This document shows positions 27,206 through 36,400 of a stretch of 64,000 nt of DNA, piece by piece. Numbering within the stretch: the stretch's first letter is position 1; the number at the start of each line of letters is the position of its first letter. The stretch comes from Pseudomonadota bacterium (GTDB lineage Bacteria > Pseudomonadota > Alphaproteobacteria > Micropepsales > Micropepsaceae), in the NCBI GenBank assembly GCA_018241025.1, contig JAFEEQ010000016.1, positions 1-64,000 of the forward strand. Direction: 5' to 3'. A program made the translations under genes and the position numbers. The notes beneath the pieces are model-generated. The model saw only the letters and a list, made by a program, of their open reading frames with translations, did not search any database and had not been told where the DNA came from.

Positions 27206-27221
27206 GTTAAAGGCGGTTTAC
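27206..27221 (-). promoter_or_regulatory. Possible CtrA-binding site
   Basis: On the minus strand the sequence reads GTAA-N7-TTAAC, one mismatch from the alphaproteobacterial CtrA consensus TTAA-N7-TTAAC, 23 bases upstream of the secreted-protein gene. A single degenerate match can arise by chance. Confidence 0.3.
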
Positions 27222-27230
27222 CGGCCGGCG

Positions 27231-28166
27231 CTAGAAATGGGTCCAGCCGCGCCGGACAAGATCGACGGCCTTGCCGTCCGGTCCGATCAGAGCAACGCCC
27301 CTGCCCGGCATGACCCAGCCGATTTCCGTGACGGGCGTCCGCGCCACCCTGGCTGCAGCCAGAACCCGTGCCCTCAGCCGGCGGGGCGCGGTGAAGGCGA
27401 TCTCGTAATCGTCGCCCGCCGTGGCGGCCCGCACCGCATCGCCGTTCCAGAACCTGCACAATTCTGGCGACAACGGAATGCGCGCGGCTTCAACGGCGAT
27501 ATGGACCTTCGAGACCTCGGCGATGTGACCGAGATCGGCAATCAGTCCGTCGGAGACATCGAGCGCAGCACTCGCGAGGCCGCGCAGCTTTCGGCCCAGA
27601 GCGATGCGCGGTTGCGGGATGCGATACCGGTCGATGAGGAACGCATGCCGCTTGCGCGCCTTCAAGGCTGCGAGACCACCGCCGCTGTCGCCGACAGTGC
27701 CGGAGACGAAGACGATGTCGCCGGGCTTGGCGCCGCGACGGAGGATTGGCTTATCGGCGATGCCGAAGGCGGTGATCGAAATCGTCAGCGGACCGGGCGT
27801 TCCGGACATGTCACCGCCGAGAAGCGCGATGCCGAATTCCTTCTGATCGGCGGCAAGGCCGCGGGCGAAGGCGCGCAGCCATTGCGGCGTGACCGATTTC
27901 GGCAAGGCGAGGGTGAGCAGATAGGCTTCGGGTTTCGCCCCCTTGGCGGCGAGGTCGGAGAGGTTCACCCGCAAGGCTTTGCGCGCGATATCGGCCGGCG
28001 GATCGTTGGCGAAGAAATCGACGCCCGCAATGAGCGCGTCGGTGGTGACGACGCGATTCTTGCGGCCCTTCAGAAGGGCAACGTCGTCCTTGAGGCCGAG
28101 CGCAGCCGGCGTGCGCGCCAGCGGGGCGAAGATGTCGGCGATGACAGCGAATTCGGACTGCGGCAT
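27231..28166 (-). CDS. thiL: Thiamine-monophosphate kinase
   Basis: 311-residue ThiL phosphorylating thiamine phosphate to thiamine diphosphate. Typical motifs: SEFAVIADIFAPLA at the start, GLKDDVALL, VTTDALIAGVDF, RVNLSDLAAKGAKP, GGDMSGTPG and SDGLIADLGHI. The ATG at 28166 is chosen over a TTG at 28184 that would overlap hicB; this choice restores the usual ThiL N terminus. In relatives thiL follows nusB directly; here a hicAB pair intervenes, so it may depend on the hic promoter or on readthrough. Confidence 0.94.
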   Translation of the reverse strand: MPQSEFAVIADIFAPLARTPAALGLKDDVALLKGRKNRVVTTDALIAGVDFFANDPPADIARKALRVNLSDLAAKGAKPEAYLLTLALPKSVTPQWLRAFARGLAADQKEFGIALLGGDMSGTPGPLTISITAFGIADKPILRRGAKPGDIVFVSGTVGDSGGGLAALKARKRHAFLIDRYRIPQPRIALGRKLRGLASAALDVSDGLIADLGHIAEVSKVHIAVEAARIPLSPELCRFWNGDAVRAATAGDDYEIAFTAPRRLRARVLAAARVARTPVTEIGWVMPGRGVALIGPDGKAVDLVRRGWTHF

Positions 28167-28176
28167 CGAACGCCAC

Positions 28177-28608
28177 TCAGCCAACGCCCAATTTCAACTT
28201 CTGCCGCGCTGCCTCCGCGATAAACGCCGAACGGGTCTTTCCAGAGCGCTCCGCCGACTTGTCGATCGCAGAAAGCAGCCGATCCTCGATCGAAATATTT
28301 ACACGGACCTGCCGGCTTGGAAGTTCGAGGGGAACTTCTACGACGCAAACATGCTTCACATCTGCCGCTTCCTCGGCAAAATCGCGATCGTTGCGCAATG
28401 CCGTCAGCGATCGGACTTCGGGGATATCGTCGCCATCCTCGACCATCCCGGCCACGTGAAACGCCAGCAGCTTTCTGCCGCGCTCGACTGCGTCGTCAAC
28501 GGACGAACCTGCGGAAACAACACCGGGAAAATCCGGGAACGAAATTCCGTAGCTAAGGCGATTCTTCGCCTTGGCTTCGTGGATCAGAGCCCAGACAGTT
28601 TTAGCCAT
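28177..28608 (-). CDS. hicB: HicB-type antitoxin
   Basis: 143-residue antitoxin. The N-terminal half is the partial RNase H fold of HicB (LSYGISFPDFPGVVSAGSSV then DDAVERGRKLL). The C-terminal half is a ribbon-helix-helix DNA-binding domain (VRVNISIEDRLLSAIDKSAE, RSAFIAEAARQKL). A strong GAGGAGG precedes the ATG at 28608. It follows hicA by 37 bases and ends 10 bases before thiL. Expected to neutralise HicA and repress the pair through the upstream palindrome. Confidence 0.93.
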   Translation of the reverse strand: MAKTVWALIHEAKAKNRLSYGISFPDFPGVVSAGSSVDDAVERGRKLLAFHVAGMVEDGDDIPEVRSLTALRNDRDFAEEAADVKHVCVVEVPLELPSRQVRVNISIEDRLLSAIDKSAERSGKTRSAFIAEAARQKLKLGVG

Positions 28609-28645
28609 ATGACCTCCTCGGATCACCGAGCCGACAAAACATCCT

Positions 28646-28852
28646 TCACCAATCCCAGCCGGCCTGACGAAAGACGCTCCGCAAAGTCCCCATCGGGATA
28701 TCGCGAGCCCCCATGTCGACTGTCACCTTTCCAGGTTTGACCGGGTGTACGTATTGAACATGGTCACCGGGACCTCTGCGCTTTACGACCAAGCCATCAT
28801 CTTTCAGCCGCCGGACGAGATCCCTTGGACTCAACGTCCCGCGCTTCGGCAT
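28646..28852 (-). CDS. hicA: HicA-type mRNA interferase toxin
   Basis: 68-residue toxin with the double-stranded-RNA-binding-like HicA fold: SPRDLVRRLKDDGLVVKRRG, a histidine in GDHVQYVHP at the catalytic position, and the C-terminal DIPMGTLRSVFRQAG signature. HicA proteins cleave mRNA and block translation until bound by HicB. GGGAGACTGAG precedes the start. The canonical GSHH is changed to GPGDH; the key histidine is retained. It lies directly after nusB, where relatives have thiL. Confidence 0.92.
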   Translation of the reverse strand: MPKRGTLSPRDLVRRLKDDGLVVKRRGPGDHVQYVHPVKPGKVTVDMGARDIPMGTLRSVFRQAGWDW

Positions 28853-28864
28853 CTCAGTCTCCCG

Positions 28865-28880
28865 TGTGTACCTATACACA
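28865..28880. promoter_or_regulatory. Candidate hicAB operator and promoter
   Basis: Perfect 6-base inverted repeat TGTGTA/TACACA around a CCTA spacer, 12 bases upstream of hicA. On the minus strand it overlaps a possible -10 (TATAGG) placed 17 bases from TTGCGC, a plausible -35, so binding of HicB here would block transcription. Additional TGTGTA half-sites lie at about 28906-28919. Confidence 0.7.
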
Positions 28881-28929
28881 AAAAGCAGAGCGGGCGCAAC
28901 TAAACTGTGTAAGTGTGTGTAGACCTGAC

Positions 28930-29415
28930 TCAGAACTGCAATTCGTCGTCCGGCGGCGTCAGGCCGAACTCGATGGCGCGTTTGCGGCGGGCGAGCTTGT
29001 CGAGGGCGGCGTTGACGAATTTGGGTTCGTCGCCCTGAAAGAAGGCGTGGGTCAGTTCGACGTATTCGTCGATCACCGCCTTTGCCGGAACGTCGCGGCG
29101 GTCGATCAGTTCGTAGGCGGCGGCGCGCAGAATGGCGCGCAGGATCGAGTCCACGCGTTCGAGGCGCCAGTCGCTCGACAGGCATTTGGCGATGGAGCCG
29201 TCGATCTCGACCTGGTATTGCGGCACGCCGTTGACGAGGGCGCGGAAGAAGTCTTCGTCGGCCTCGCCGCCGGAAATCTCGGGCTCGCGTCCCAGGCGAT
29301 GGTCGACGAATTCCTGCGCGACGCTCTCGGCGTCGTCGCCGGAAAGCTCCATCTGATAGAGCGCCTGCACGGCGCCGAGCCGGGCGGCGCGGCGCGCGTC
29401 GAAGGCAGCGCTCAT
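28930..29415 (-). CDS. nusB: Transcription antitermination factor NusB
   Basis: 161-residue helical RNA-binding protein acting in rRNA antitermination. Family words: [51 protein letters not shown] and [19 protein letters not shown]. The start overlaps the ribH stop (ATGA), the conserved ribH-nusB coupling. Confidence 0.96.
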   Translation of the reverse strand: MSAAFDARRAARLGAVQALYQMELSGDDAESVAQEFVDHRLGREPEISGGEADEDFFRALVNGVPQYQVEIDGSIAKCLSSDWRLERVDSILRAILRAAAYELIDRRDVPAKAVIDEYVELTHAFFQGDEPKFVNAALDKLARRKRAIEFGLTPPDDELQF

Positions 29416-29867
29416 CGGTGGACGCCGAGGCGGTTGCGGGCGTTCAGCAGCGCGAGGCAGGCACGCGCGGCATCGCCGCCCTTGTCACCTTCGTCGACCC
29501 GGGCGCGGACCAGCGCCTGTTCCTCGTTTTCCACGGTGAGGATGCCGTTGCCGATGCACAGACCGTGTTCGATGCCGAGGGTCATGAGGCCACGGGCGGA
29601 TTCGCCGGCGACGATCTCGAAATGATAGGTCTCGCCGCGGATGACGCAGCCGAGCGCGATGAAGCCGTCGAAGCCGCGGCCACCGCGCTCGCCGGCACGG
29701 GCGGCGATGGAAATCGCGGTCGGGATTTCGAGGGCGCCCGGAACGGCGAGGCGTTCGAAATGCGCACCGCCCTTGTCCAGCGCCGCCGTGGCGCCATCGA
29801 GCAGCATATCGGAGATGTGCGAGTAGAATCGCGCCTCGACGATGAGGATGTTGGGTTTGTCGGTCAT
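29412..29867 (-). CDS. ribH: 6,7-dimethyl-8-ribityllumazine synthase
   Basis: 151-residue lumazine synthase, penultimate step of riboflavin synthesis. Motifs: [31 protein letters not shown] (substrate loop) and [20 protein letters not shown] with the catalytic histidine, then [20 protein letters not shown] (canonical lumazine synthases have TLE..QA nearby). Start overlaps the upstream ribBX stop (ATGA). Confidence 0.95.
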   Translation of the reverse strand: MTDKPNILIVEARFYSHISDMLLDGATAALDKGGAHFERLAVPGALEIPTAISIAARAGERGGRGFDGFIALGCVIRGETYHFEIVAGESARGLMTLGIEHGLCIGNGILTVENEEQALVRARVDEGDKGGDAARACLALLNARNRLGVHR

Positions 29868-30997
29868 GCGCCGTCCTTCTGCTTGCCGCGGATCGCGCGG
29901 GTGCCGACGATGTTGAGATCGTAGCCTTCGAGCGCGACGATGCGCTTCTCCGGCGTGTCGGTGAGAAGAAGCATGTCGCGGATGCCGAGGTCGAGCAGGA
30001 TCTGCGCCCCGACGCCATATTCCTTGACCCGGCGGCGGTCGATGTCCTCGTCGACGCGGCGGGTGACGACGTCGGAGACGAAGGTCGGACGCGTCGTGCG
30101 CAGGAGGACGACGACGCCCCTGCCCTCCCTGGCGATGATGCGCATCGACTCGCCGAGCACGTCGCGCTCGAACGGTTTCCATTCGAGCATGTCGGAGAAG
30201 ATGTTCACGGCATGCATGCGGACGAGGACGGGATCGGGCGTGGTGATGTCGCCCTTCACCAACGCGATGTGCTCTGCATATTCGAGTTCGTTGACATAGA
30301 CGATCATCTTCCAGTCGCCGCCATTGTGGCTCTGGAACGGGGTCTCGACCTTGCGCTTGACGAAGTGATCGTATTTCCGGCGATAGGCGATCAGGTCGGC
30401 GATGGTGCCGATCTTGAGATTGTGCAGCTGGGCGAAAGGCACGAGGTCCGGCAGGCGCGCCATCGTGCCGTCGTCGTTCATGATCTCGCAGATCACGCCG
30501 GCCGGGTTGAGGCCGGCGAGGCGAGCAATGTCCACGGCCGCTTCGGTGTGGCCGGCACGGACCAGCGTGCCGCCGTGGCGGGCGACAAGCGGGAAGACGT
30601 GGCCGGGCGAGGTGATGTCTTTTGCCCCCTTGGTCGGGTCGATCGCGACCGAAATCGTGTGGGCGCGGTCATGGGCCGAGATGCCGGTCGAAATGCCTTC
30701 GCGGGCCTCGATCGAGATCGTGAAAGCGGTCTGGTTCGGCGTGCCGTTGACGGCAGTCATCGGCGGGATCGCGAGCTGATCGGCGCGGTCCTGGGTCAGC
30801 GCGAGGCAGATGAGGCCGCGGCCGTTCTTGGCCATGAAGTTCACCGCCGCCGGCGTGCACATCTGGGCCGGGATAACGAGATCGCCTTCGTTCTCGCGGT
30901 CGTCGGCATCCATGAGGATGAACATCTTGCCGTTGCGCGCGTCTTCGATGACGTCTTCGATCTTGGCGATGTAGTCGTGGTAGACGGAAACGGTCAT
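29864..30997 (-). CDS. ribB: RibBX: DHBP synthase fused to a degenerate GTP cyclohydrolase II domain
   Basis: 377 residues. Residues 1 to about 205 form a complete 3,4-dihydroxy-2-butanone 4-phosphate synthase: [10 protein letters not shown] (30-39), [12 protein letters not shown] and [16 protein letters not shown] with catalytic His/Glu/Asp. The C-terminal half aligns with GTP cyclohydrolase II, but the three zinc cysteines (C..GD......C.C) are missing; the region reads [12 protein letters not shown] near 259-270. It therefore should supply the four-carbon precursor but not the pterin step. Such proteins are called RibBX in some alphaproteobacteria; a separate ribA is expected outside the window. 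Confidence 0.93.
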   Translation of the reverse strand: MTVSVYHDYIAKIEDVIEDARNGKMFILMDADDRENEGDLVIPAQMCTPAAVNFMAKNGRGLICLALTQDRADQLAIPPMTAVNGTPNQTAFTISIEAREGISTGISAHDRAHTISVAIDPTKGAKDITSPGHVFPLVARHGGTLVRAGHTEAAVDIARLAGLNPAGVICEIMNDDGTMARLPDLVPFAQLHNLKIGTIADLIAYRRKYDHFVKRKVETPFQSHNGGDWKMIVYVNELEYAEHIALVKGDITTPDPVLVRMHAVNIFSDMLEWKPFERDVLGESMRIIAREGRGVVVLLRTTRPTFVSDVVTRRVDEDIDRRRVKEYGVGAQILLDLGIRDMLLLTDTPEKRIVALEGYDLNIVGTRAIRGKQKDGA

Positions 30998-31587
30998 TTG
31001 CCGACGATCCTTGCGACGTAGCGCGCCAGAAGGTCGACCTCGAGGTTGACCCTGGTGCCCGGTCGCGCCTTCCCGAAGGTCGTGACCTTGAATGTGTGCG
31101 GAATGATGTTCACGCCGAAGCGATTGCCTTCGACTTCGTTGACGGTCAGCGAGACGCCGTCAAGCGCGACCGAGCCCTTGGGCGCGATGTAGCGCGCAAG
31201 CGCGACCGGCACTTCGAAGACGATACGGGTGGACTCGCCTTCCGGGAGGACCGACTTGATCTCGGCGACGCCATCGACATGACCGCTGACGATATGCCCG
31301 CCGAACTCGTCGCCGACGCGCATCGGCCGTTCGAGATTGACCGGGTCGCCGGTCTTCCAGCTTCCGATGGTCGTCTTCGAGAGCGTCTCGCCGGAGGCGG
31401 TGACCGCGAACCAGCTGTCCTTGCCAGTGCCCTTGTCGACAACCGTCATGCAGACGCCCGAGCAGGCGATCGATGCGCCCATATCGACATGAGTCAGATC
31501 GAAGGCGGTGGAGATGACGATATGCGTGTCGCCGCGCTTCTCGACATGGCGCACGCGTCCGACATCGGTGACGATTCCGGTGAACAT
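30994..31587 (-). CDS. ribE: Riboflavin synthase alpha chain
   Basis: 197-residue riboflavin synthase with two lumazine-binding repeats. It starts MFTGIVTDVGRV, has IACSGVCMTV and GHIVSGHVDGV in the first barrel and VALDGVSLTVNEVE with NIIPHT in the second. It dismutates two lumazines to riboflavin. Coupled to ribBX by ATGA and 9 bases after ribD. Confidence 0.97.
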   Translation of the reverse strand: MFTGIVTDVGRVRHVEKRGDTHIVISTAFDLTHVDMGASIACSGVCMTVVDKGTGKDSWFAVTASGETLSKTTIGSWKTGDPVNLERPMRVGDEFGGHIVSGHVDGVAEIKSVLPEGESTRIVFEVPVALARYIAPKGSVALDGVSLTVNEVEGNRFGVNIIPHTFKVTTFGKARPGTRVNLEVDLLARYVARIVGK

Positions 31588-31596
31588 GGGTTCCTT

Positions 31597-32679
31597 TTAG
31601 GCCCTCGGAACGTAGCTTTCCAGAAGGTCCGGTCCGATACGGCGCGACGCCACGCGGGTGAAGCGCGGCGCCGAAGACAATGCCTGTGCGGAGAGTGCGG
31701 CTATTGCGCCGCGCCCCGCATCGCCGAGCGCCAGCGGTGCGGTGAAAATCTCCAGCCGATCCGCCATTCCGGCATCGAGAAACGCGGCGTGGATCGTCGC
31801 GCCACCTTCCACCAACAGTCGCGTAACCCCGCGCACCGACAGCTCCGTCAGCAATGCGGCGATATCCACCCTGCCCTGCGCGTTCGGCGCGGCCCGTACG
31901 ATCTCGACGCCTTTTGCTTCGAGCGCCGTGCCACCGTTCGACGTGGTAAAGAGGAGCGTGCCGGACCTGGCCAGCCTGGCCGACTCCGGCATGCGCAGGC
32001 GGCTGTCGAGCACGATCCGCAGCGGCGATGCCGCTTCCAACCCGGCAATACGGCAATCGAGCGCCGGATCGTCGGCAAGCACGGTTTCGCTTCCGACCAA
32101 GATAGCGTCGCTCCGCGCCCGCATCAGATGGCCGAAGCGGCGCGCCTGCGGACCGGTGATCCATTTGCTTTCGCCCGTGGCGGTCGCAGTCCTGCCGTCG
32201 AAGCTCTGCGCGATCTTCAGCGTGACATGCGGGCGTTTCGCCTGCTGATGAAGAAAGAAACCGGCGAGTTGTTCCTTCGTCTCGCCTTCGAGGACGCCGG
32301 TCGTCACTGCGATTCCAGCGGCGCGCAGCTTTTCAATGCCCTTGCCATTGGTGCGCGGATCGGGATCGACGCAGGCGATCACCACCCGCGCGACACCCGC
32401 AGCGATGAGCGCATCGGCGCAGGGTCCGCCGCTCGCACCCTGGTGTGCGCAGGGCTCCAGGGTGACGTATGCGGTGGCACCGCCTGCCGCAGCGCCTGCC
32501 GCGGCAAGAGCCGCCGCTTCGGCATGCGGCCGGCCTCGCGGATCTGTACGGCCGCGGCCGACGATGCGGCCATCGGGCGAGACCAGCACGCAGCCGATCG
32601 ATGGAACACGTCCGGTGCGGCCGAGGCCGCGCGCGCCGAGCATCAACGCGTGGCGCATATGATCGGCGTCACCGCTCAT
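31597..32679 (-). CDS. ribD: Bifunctional pyrimidine deaminase/reductase RibD
   Basis: 360-residue enzyme for the second and third steps of riboflavin synthesis. The N-terminal deaminase zinc site is H52-A-E54 with C77 and C86 (PCAHQGASGGPC). The C-terminal reductase has KIAQSFDGRTAT, DAILVGSETVLADDP and LLVEGGATIHAAFL. Start overlaps the CPBP stop (ATGA). Confidence 0.97.
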   Translation of the reverse strand: MSGDADHMRHALMLGARGLGRTGRVPSIGCVLVSPDGRIVGRGRTDPRGRPHAEAAALAAAGAAAGGATAYVTLEPCAHQGASGGPCADALIAAGVARVVIACVDPDPRTNGKGIEKLRAAGIAVTTGVLEGETKEQLAGFFLHQQAKRPHVTLKIAQSFDGRTATATGESKWITGPQARRFGHLMRARSDAILVGSETVLADDPALDCRIAGLEAASPLRIVLDSRLRMPESARLARSGTLLFTTSNGGTALEAKGVEIVRAAPNAQGRVDIAALLTELSVRGVTRLLVEGGATIHAAFLDAGMADRLEIFTAPLALGDAGRGAIAALSAQALSSAPRFTRVASRRIGPDLLESYVPRA

Positions 32680-33458
32680 TGCAGGAACAGCGGTAACGCC
32701 AGTGCGACCGCATTGAAGGCGGCATGCGCGGCAAACGAGGTCCGAAGCGATCCGGTGCGGGCCACCCAGAAGGCGAGCAGAAGGCCGGCGGCGAACAGCT
32801 CGGCCGTCATCACCCAGCCGCCGAGGCCGGGATGCATCATCGGCTGGCCATGCACGAGGGCGAAGACGATGGAGGTGACGAGGATCCCAATCCAGACGCT
32901 CCAGCGCTTTCGAAGCCAGGTGAAGAACAGGCCGCGGAAGAAATATTCCTCCGCGAAAGGCGCCATCCCGGCGATCACCGCGAGCGCGACGGCGTATTGC
33001 TGCGGGCCATGAGGCACCATCAGCCTGTCGACGCTGGTCTCATGGACGTCGATCCAGTTCGCGGCCTGCATGACATTATTGCCGATATTCATGACCGCCG
33101 ACAAAACCGCGCCACTGAGCGCGGCAAGAAGCACGGATACGAACGAGGCGGGCGCGAAGAAGTGCGCCACCGGCCGCTCGAAGCGCCATCGGGCGACGAG
33201 ATAGACCATGCCGATGAGGCCGATCTCGCCCGCCGCCAGCATGATCTGGAACACTGCAAAATTGGAATTCAACGCAAGCGTGATCGCCTCGGGGGTCGGC
33301 CGGAAGCCCTGCGCCATCGCAATGCAGAGGACGGCCACGAGCGCAACGAGACCGAGCACGGCTCCGGCAGCATTGCCGCCGAAGAAGGCGATCACCAGGT
33401 CGAAGGAATGGACCGTGCCGTCGCGACGGGAAGAAGCGCTATTCGCGTCCATGGCCAT
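32676..33458 (-). CDS. CPBP-family intramembrane protease-like protein
   Basis: 260-residue membrane protein with about eight helices and the CPBP/Abi (CAAX protease and bacteriocin-processing) motifs: EEYFFRG (EExxxR), FALVHGQPMMHPGL (HxxxH-like) and HAAFNAV. It may be a prenyl-protein-type endopeptidase or a non-catalytic relative; its substrate is unknown. Its location between nrdR and ribD with a four-base overlap to ribD indicates cotranscription. An ATG at 33452 is an alternative start. Confidence 0.88.
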   Translation of the reverse strand: MAMDANSASSRRDGTVHSFDLVIAFFGGNAAGAVLGLVALVAVLCIAMAQGFRPTPEAITLALNSNFAVFQIMLAAGEIGLIGMVYLVARWRFERPVAHFFAPASFVSVLLAALSGAVLSAVMNIGNNVMQAANWIDVHETSVDRLMVPHGPQQYAVALAVIAGMAPFAEEYFFRGLFFTWLRKRWSVWIGILVTSIVFALVHGQPMMHPGLGGWVMTAELFAAGLLLAFWVARTGSLRTSFAAHAAFNAVALALPLFLQ

Positions 33459-33470
33459 CGCGGCGCCGCA

Positions 33471-33944
33471 TCATTCCTTGTCGCCGTCGCGATCGTCGCC
33501 TTCGAGCTCGCCGATCAGCATCTCGAAATCCTTGGTCTCGCGGAAATTCTTGTAGACCGAGGCGAAGCGGACATAAGCGACCTTATCGAGGCTCTGCAGC
33601 GCCTGCATGATGAGTTCGCCGATCACCGGCGACGGGATCTCGTTCTCGCCCATGCTTTCGAGACGTCGGACGATGCCGGTGATGGTGCGATCGATCCGGT
33701 CGCGCTCGACCGGGCGCTTGCGCAGCGCATGGATCATGGAGCGCTCGAGCTTGTCGCGTTCGAACGGCTCGCGGCGGCCGTTCTTCTTGACCACGATCAG
33801 TTCGCGGAGCTGGACGCGCTCGAAGGTGGTGAAGCGGCCACCGCATTCGGGACAGTGCCGGCGGCGCCGGATCGCCGAATTGTCCTCGCTCGGACGGCTG
33901 TCCTTCACCTGGGTATCGTCATGACCGCAAAACGGGCAGCGCAT
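33471..33944 (-). CDS. nrdR: Transcriptional repressor NrdR
   Basis: 157-residue regulator of ribonucleotide reductase genes. N-terminal zinc ribbon with [20 protein letters not shown] and [13 protein letters not shown], then an ATP-cone ([20 protein letters not shown]). It senses ATP/dATP. It lies 18 bases after glyA, a usual alphaproteobacterial neighbour. Confidence 0.97.
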   Translation of the reverse strand: MRCPFCGHDDTQVKDSRPSEDNSAIRRRRHCPECGGRFTTFERVQLRELIVVKKNGRREPFERDKLERSMIHALRKRPVERDRIDRTITGIVRRLESMGENEIPSPVIGELIMQALQSLDKVAYVRFASVYKNFRETKDFEMLIGELEGDDRDGDKE

Positions 33945-33962
33945 GGAATGGGCTTTCCAAAT

Positions 33963-35264
33963 TTATGGGTAGATCGGGAAACGCTTGCACAAATCGGAGA
34001 CGCGCGAGGCGACCGACGCCTCGACCGCAGGATCGCCTGCCTCGCCGCTGCGGGCAACGGCGTCGACGACCTCGACGATCAGCTTGCCGATGAGGCGGAA
34101 TTCTTCGACGCCGAAACCGCGCGTGGTGCCGGCGGGTGAGCCCAGGCGAATGCCGGAGGTGATCGCAGGTTTCTCGGTATCGAACGGCACCGCATTCTTG
34201 TTGGTGGTGATCGATGCGCGATCGAGCGCGCGCTCGGTGTCGCGGCCCTTGGCGCCCTTGGGACGAAGATCGACCAGCATCAGATGCGTGTCGGTACCGC
34301 CGGAGACGATATCGAGGCCGGCATCCTTGAGCGTCTGCGCCAGGGCCTGGGCATTCTCGACCACGGCCTTCGCGTAGGCCTTGAATTCGGGCCGCAACGC
34401 CTCGCCGAACGCAACCGCCTTGGCGGCGATGACGTGCATGAGCGGGCCGCCCTGCAACCCGGGGAACACCGCCGAGTTGATCTTCTTTCCGAGATCGGCA
34501 TCGCGCGAGAGGATCATGCCGCCGCGCGGGCCGCGCAACGTCTTGTGCGTCGTCGTGGTGACGACATGGGCATGGTCGAGCGGATTGGGATGGACGCCGC
34601 CGGCGACGAGGCCGGCAAAATGGGCCATGTCGACCATCAGGAAGGCACCGACCTCGTCGGCGATCTCACGGAAGCGCTTGAAGTCGAAAATCCGGGCATA
34701 GGCCGAGCCGCCGGCGACGATGACCTTCGGCTTGTGCTGGCGGGCGAGTGCGGCGACCTCGTCCATGTCGATGCGCTGATCCTGGCGGCGCACGGTGTAG
34801 GAGACCGGCTTGAACCATTTGCCGGACTGGTTGGCCGGACTGCCATGGGTGAGATGGCCGCCGGCGGCAAGATCCAGGCCCAGAAAAGTGTCACCCGGTT
34901 GCATAAGTGCAAAAAACACGCTCTGGTTGGCCTGAGCACCCGAATGGGGTTGCACATTTGCGAAGTCGCAATTGAAGAGTCGCTTGGCGCGATCGATCGC
35001 GAGCTCTTCGGCGATGTCGACATATTCACAGCCGCCATAGTAACGGCGGCCCGGATAACCCTCTGCATATTTGTTCGTGAGCACCGAGCCCTGCGCTTCG
35101 AGCACCGCGCGCGACACGATGTTCTCCGAAGCGATCAGCTCGATCTTGTCGCGCTGGCGCCCGAGTTCGAGCGCGATCGCGCGCGCGATCTCGGGATCGT
35201 GCTCGCTCAGGCTCTGGGTGAAAAATCCCTGTGAATCCTTGTTTACCGCGCTAGCTGCCGACAC
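33963..35264 (-). CDS. glyA: Serine hydroxymethyltransferase
   Basis: 433-residue PLP enzyme interconverting serine and glycine with tetrahydrofolate. Motifs: [47 protein letters not shown] and the PLP-lysine loop [12 protein letters not shown]. It is the first gene of the long leftward glyA-nrdR-CPBP-rib cluster; promoters must lie in the 413-base gap to mucR. Confidence 0.98.
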   Translation of the reverse strand: MSAASAVNKDSQGFFTQSLSEHDPEIARAIALELGRQRDKIELIASENIVSRAVLEAQGSVLTNKYAEGYPGRRYYGGCEYVDIAEELAIDRAKRLFNCDFANVQPHSGAQANQSVFFALMQPGDTFLGLDLAAGGHLTHGSPANQSGKWFKPVSYTVRRQDQRIDMDEVAALARQHKPKVIVAGGSAYARIFDFKRFREIADEVGAFLMVDMAHFAGLVAGGVHPNPLDHAHVVTTTTHKTLRGPRGGMILSRDADLGKKINSAVFPGLQGGPLMHVIAAKAVAFGEALRPEFKAYAKAVVENAQALAQTLKDAGLDIVSGGTDTHLMLVDLRPKGAKGRDTERALDRASITTNKNAVPFDTEKPAITSGIRLGSPAGTTRGFGVEEFRLIGKLIVEVVDAVARSGEAGDPAVEASVASRVSDLCKRFPIYP

Positions 35265-35677
35265 CTTACGCTTCCCTTTGCATCGCCTGTCGCCGGCGAA
35301 AGCCGCCGCCGGGGGCTACCCCTACAGCTTTACCAAATCTAGCGCCAGACCGCTCTTGGCATCCCACAGGTGCGACACCCGAAGGCATTCTGCCCACAGG
35401 CTGTGCACGCGGGCCGACAAGGAATGACAAGAATTCCGACAACTCCGGGGAAGTGATCAATGTACAATTAAGCAATAAATCAAGGGCACCCGAATCGAGT
35501 TCAAGAGTTCACTGCAAAGACTGGGAAGAAGGGAAATTTTGCCGCACGCCTTAACTCGACATTTGCGCGCGGCCGGTTGTCCTTGATTTATGCGGCAAGC
35601 CAAGCAATAGGAGTGTGGTTTGGATTCCTCAAATCTGGATTCCTCAATTTCCAACCCACGAGTAGAGGGTGTGTACC
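35265..35677. promoter_or_regulatory. AT-rich divergent control region of glyA and mucR
   Basis: 413-base gene-free region, AT-rich relative to its surroundings in its right half. It contains an 11-base inverted repeat, ATAAATCAAGG at 35475-35485 and CCTTGATTTAT at 35581-35591, and a perfect 12-base tandem repeat TGGATTCCTCAA at 35621-35632 and 35636-35647 (15-base period) just ahead of mucR. MucR-family proteins bind AT-rich sites and autoregulate, so these are candidate operators. Confidence 0.6.
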
Positions 35678-36115
35678 ATGAGTAACGACATGTCTCTCGG
35701 ACGTCCCGAGGACTTGCTGAAGCTGGCCAGCGACATCGTCGCCGCCTATGTCAGCAACAACCCCGTCGCCGTCGGCGATCTCCCCGCAATGATCAAGAGC
35801 GTCCATGCAACGCTTGGCGGTCTGTCGGGCATCGAAGGCGTGGATTTCGTGACCTCGCAGAAGCCTGCGGTACCGGTCAAGAAATCGATCACGCCGGATT
35901 ACCTGATCTGTCTCGAGGACGGAAAGAAGCTGAAGATGCTCAAGCGCTACCTGCGCTCGCGCTTCGGGCTTTCGCCGGACCAGTATCGCGCAAAATGGGG
36001 TCTTCCCGTGGACTATCCGATGGTCGCCGCCAACTACGCCGCGCGCCGTTCGGAGTTCGCGAAGAAGATCGGACTCGGCCGCACAGCCGCTCCGAAGCAC
36101 CGCAAGCGCCGCTGA
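35678..36115 (+). CDS. MucR/Ros-family transcriptional regulator lacking zinc ligands
   Basis: 145-residue MucR/Ros-like regulator: N-terminal oligomerisation region (RPEDLLKLASDIVAAYVSNN), linker, then the single zinc-finger-type DNA-binding domain ending DYPMVAANYAARRSEFAKKI. The C-x2-C...H...H zinc site reads C78, D81, Y91 and R95, so only one ligand remains. Some rhizobial Ros homologues fold without zinc, so the protein may still bind DNA. GAGGGT precedes the ATG. Likely H-NS-like global regulator. Confidence 0.93.
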   Translation: MSNDMSLGRPEDLLKLASDIVAAYVSNNPVAVGDLPAMIKSVHATLGGLSGIEGVDFVTSQKPAVPVKKSITPDYLICLEDGKKLKMLKRYLRSRFGLSPDQYRAKWGLPVDYPMVAANYAARRSEFAKKIGLGRTAAPKHRKRR

Positions 36116-36214
36116 TCGCGACGGCGGCGTGGTCCGATGGACCCGCCGCCGCTCGACAAGCTGCACGGATTAGACTGGCCGGAATTTTGCCCGGCGGCGG
36201 ATACGCGTCTGCCG

Positions 36215-36400
36215 TCAGCCTTTGGCGCGCTTTTCGACGATGTATTTCAGTTTGCGGATGGCGGCGTCGCTGAGCGCCGCGCGCGAAGCTCCCGCAGGAC
36301 CCATGATGACGGCCTCGCAACCGGTCGTTGGATCGATGGCCGTGACCCTGACATAGCTACCCTGGACGAGAAACTCGACGTAGATCTCGCCGCCCGCCAT
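36215..36400 (-). CDS. DUF6898-type small protein
   Basis: 61-residue protein (GGEIYVEFLVQGSYVRVTAI near the start; AGASRAALSDAAIRKLKYIV near the end) matching a small conserved alphaproteobacterial family (DUF6898) repeatedly found next to hemA. Its start overlaps the hemA stop as TGATG, so expression is coupled. Function unknown. Confidence 0.85.
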   Translation of the reverse strand: MAGGEIYVEFLVQGSYVRVTAIDPTTGCEAVIMGPAGASRAALSDAAIRKLKYIVEKRAKG

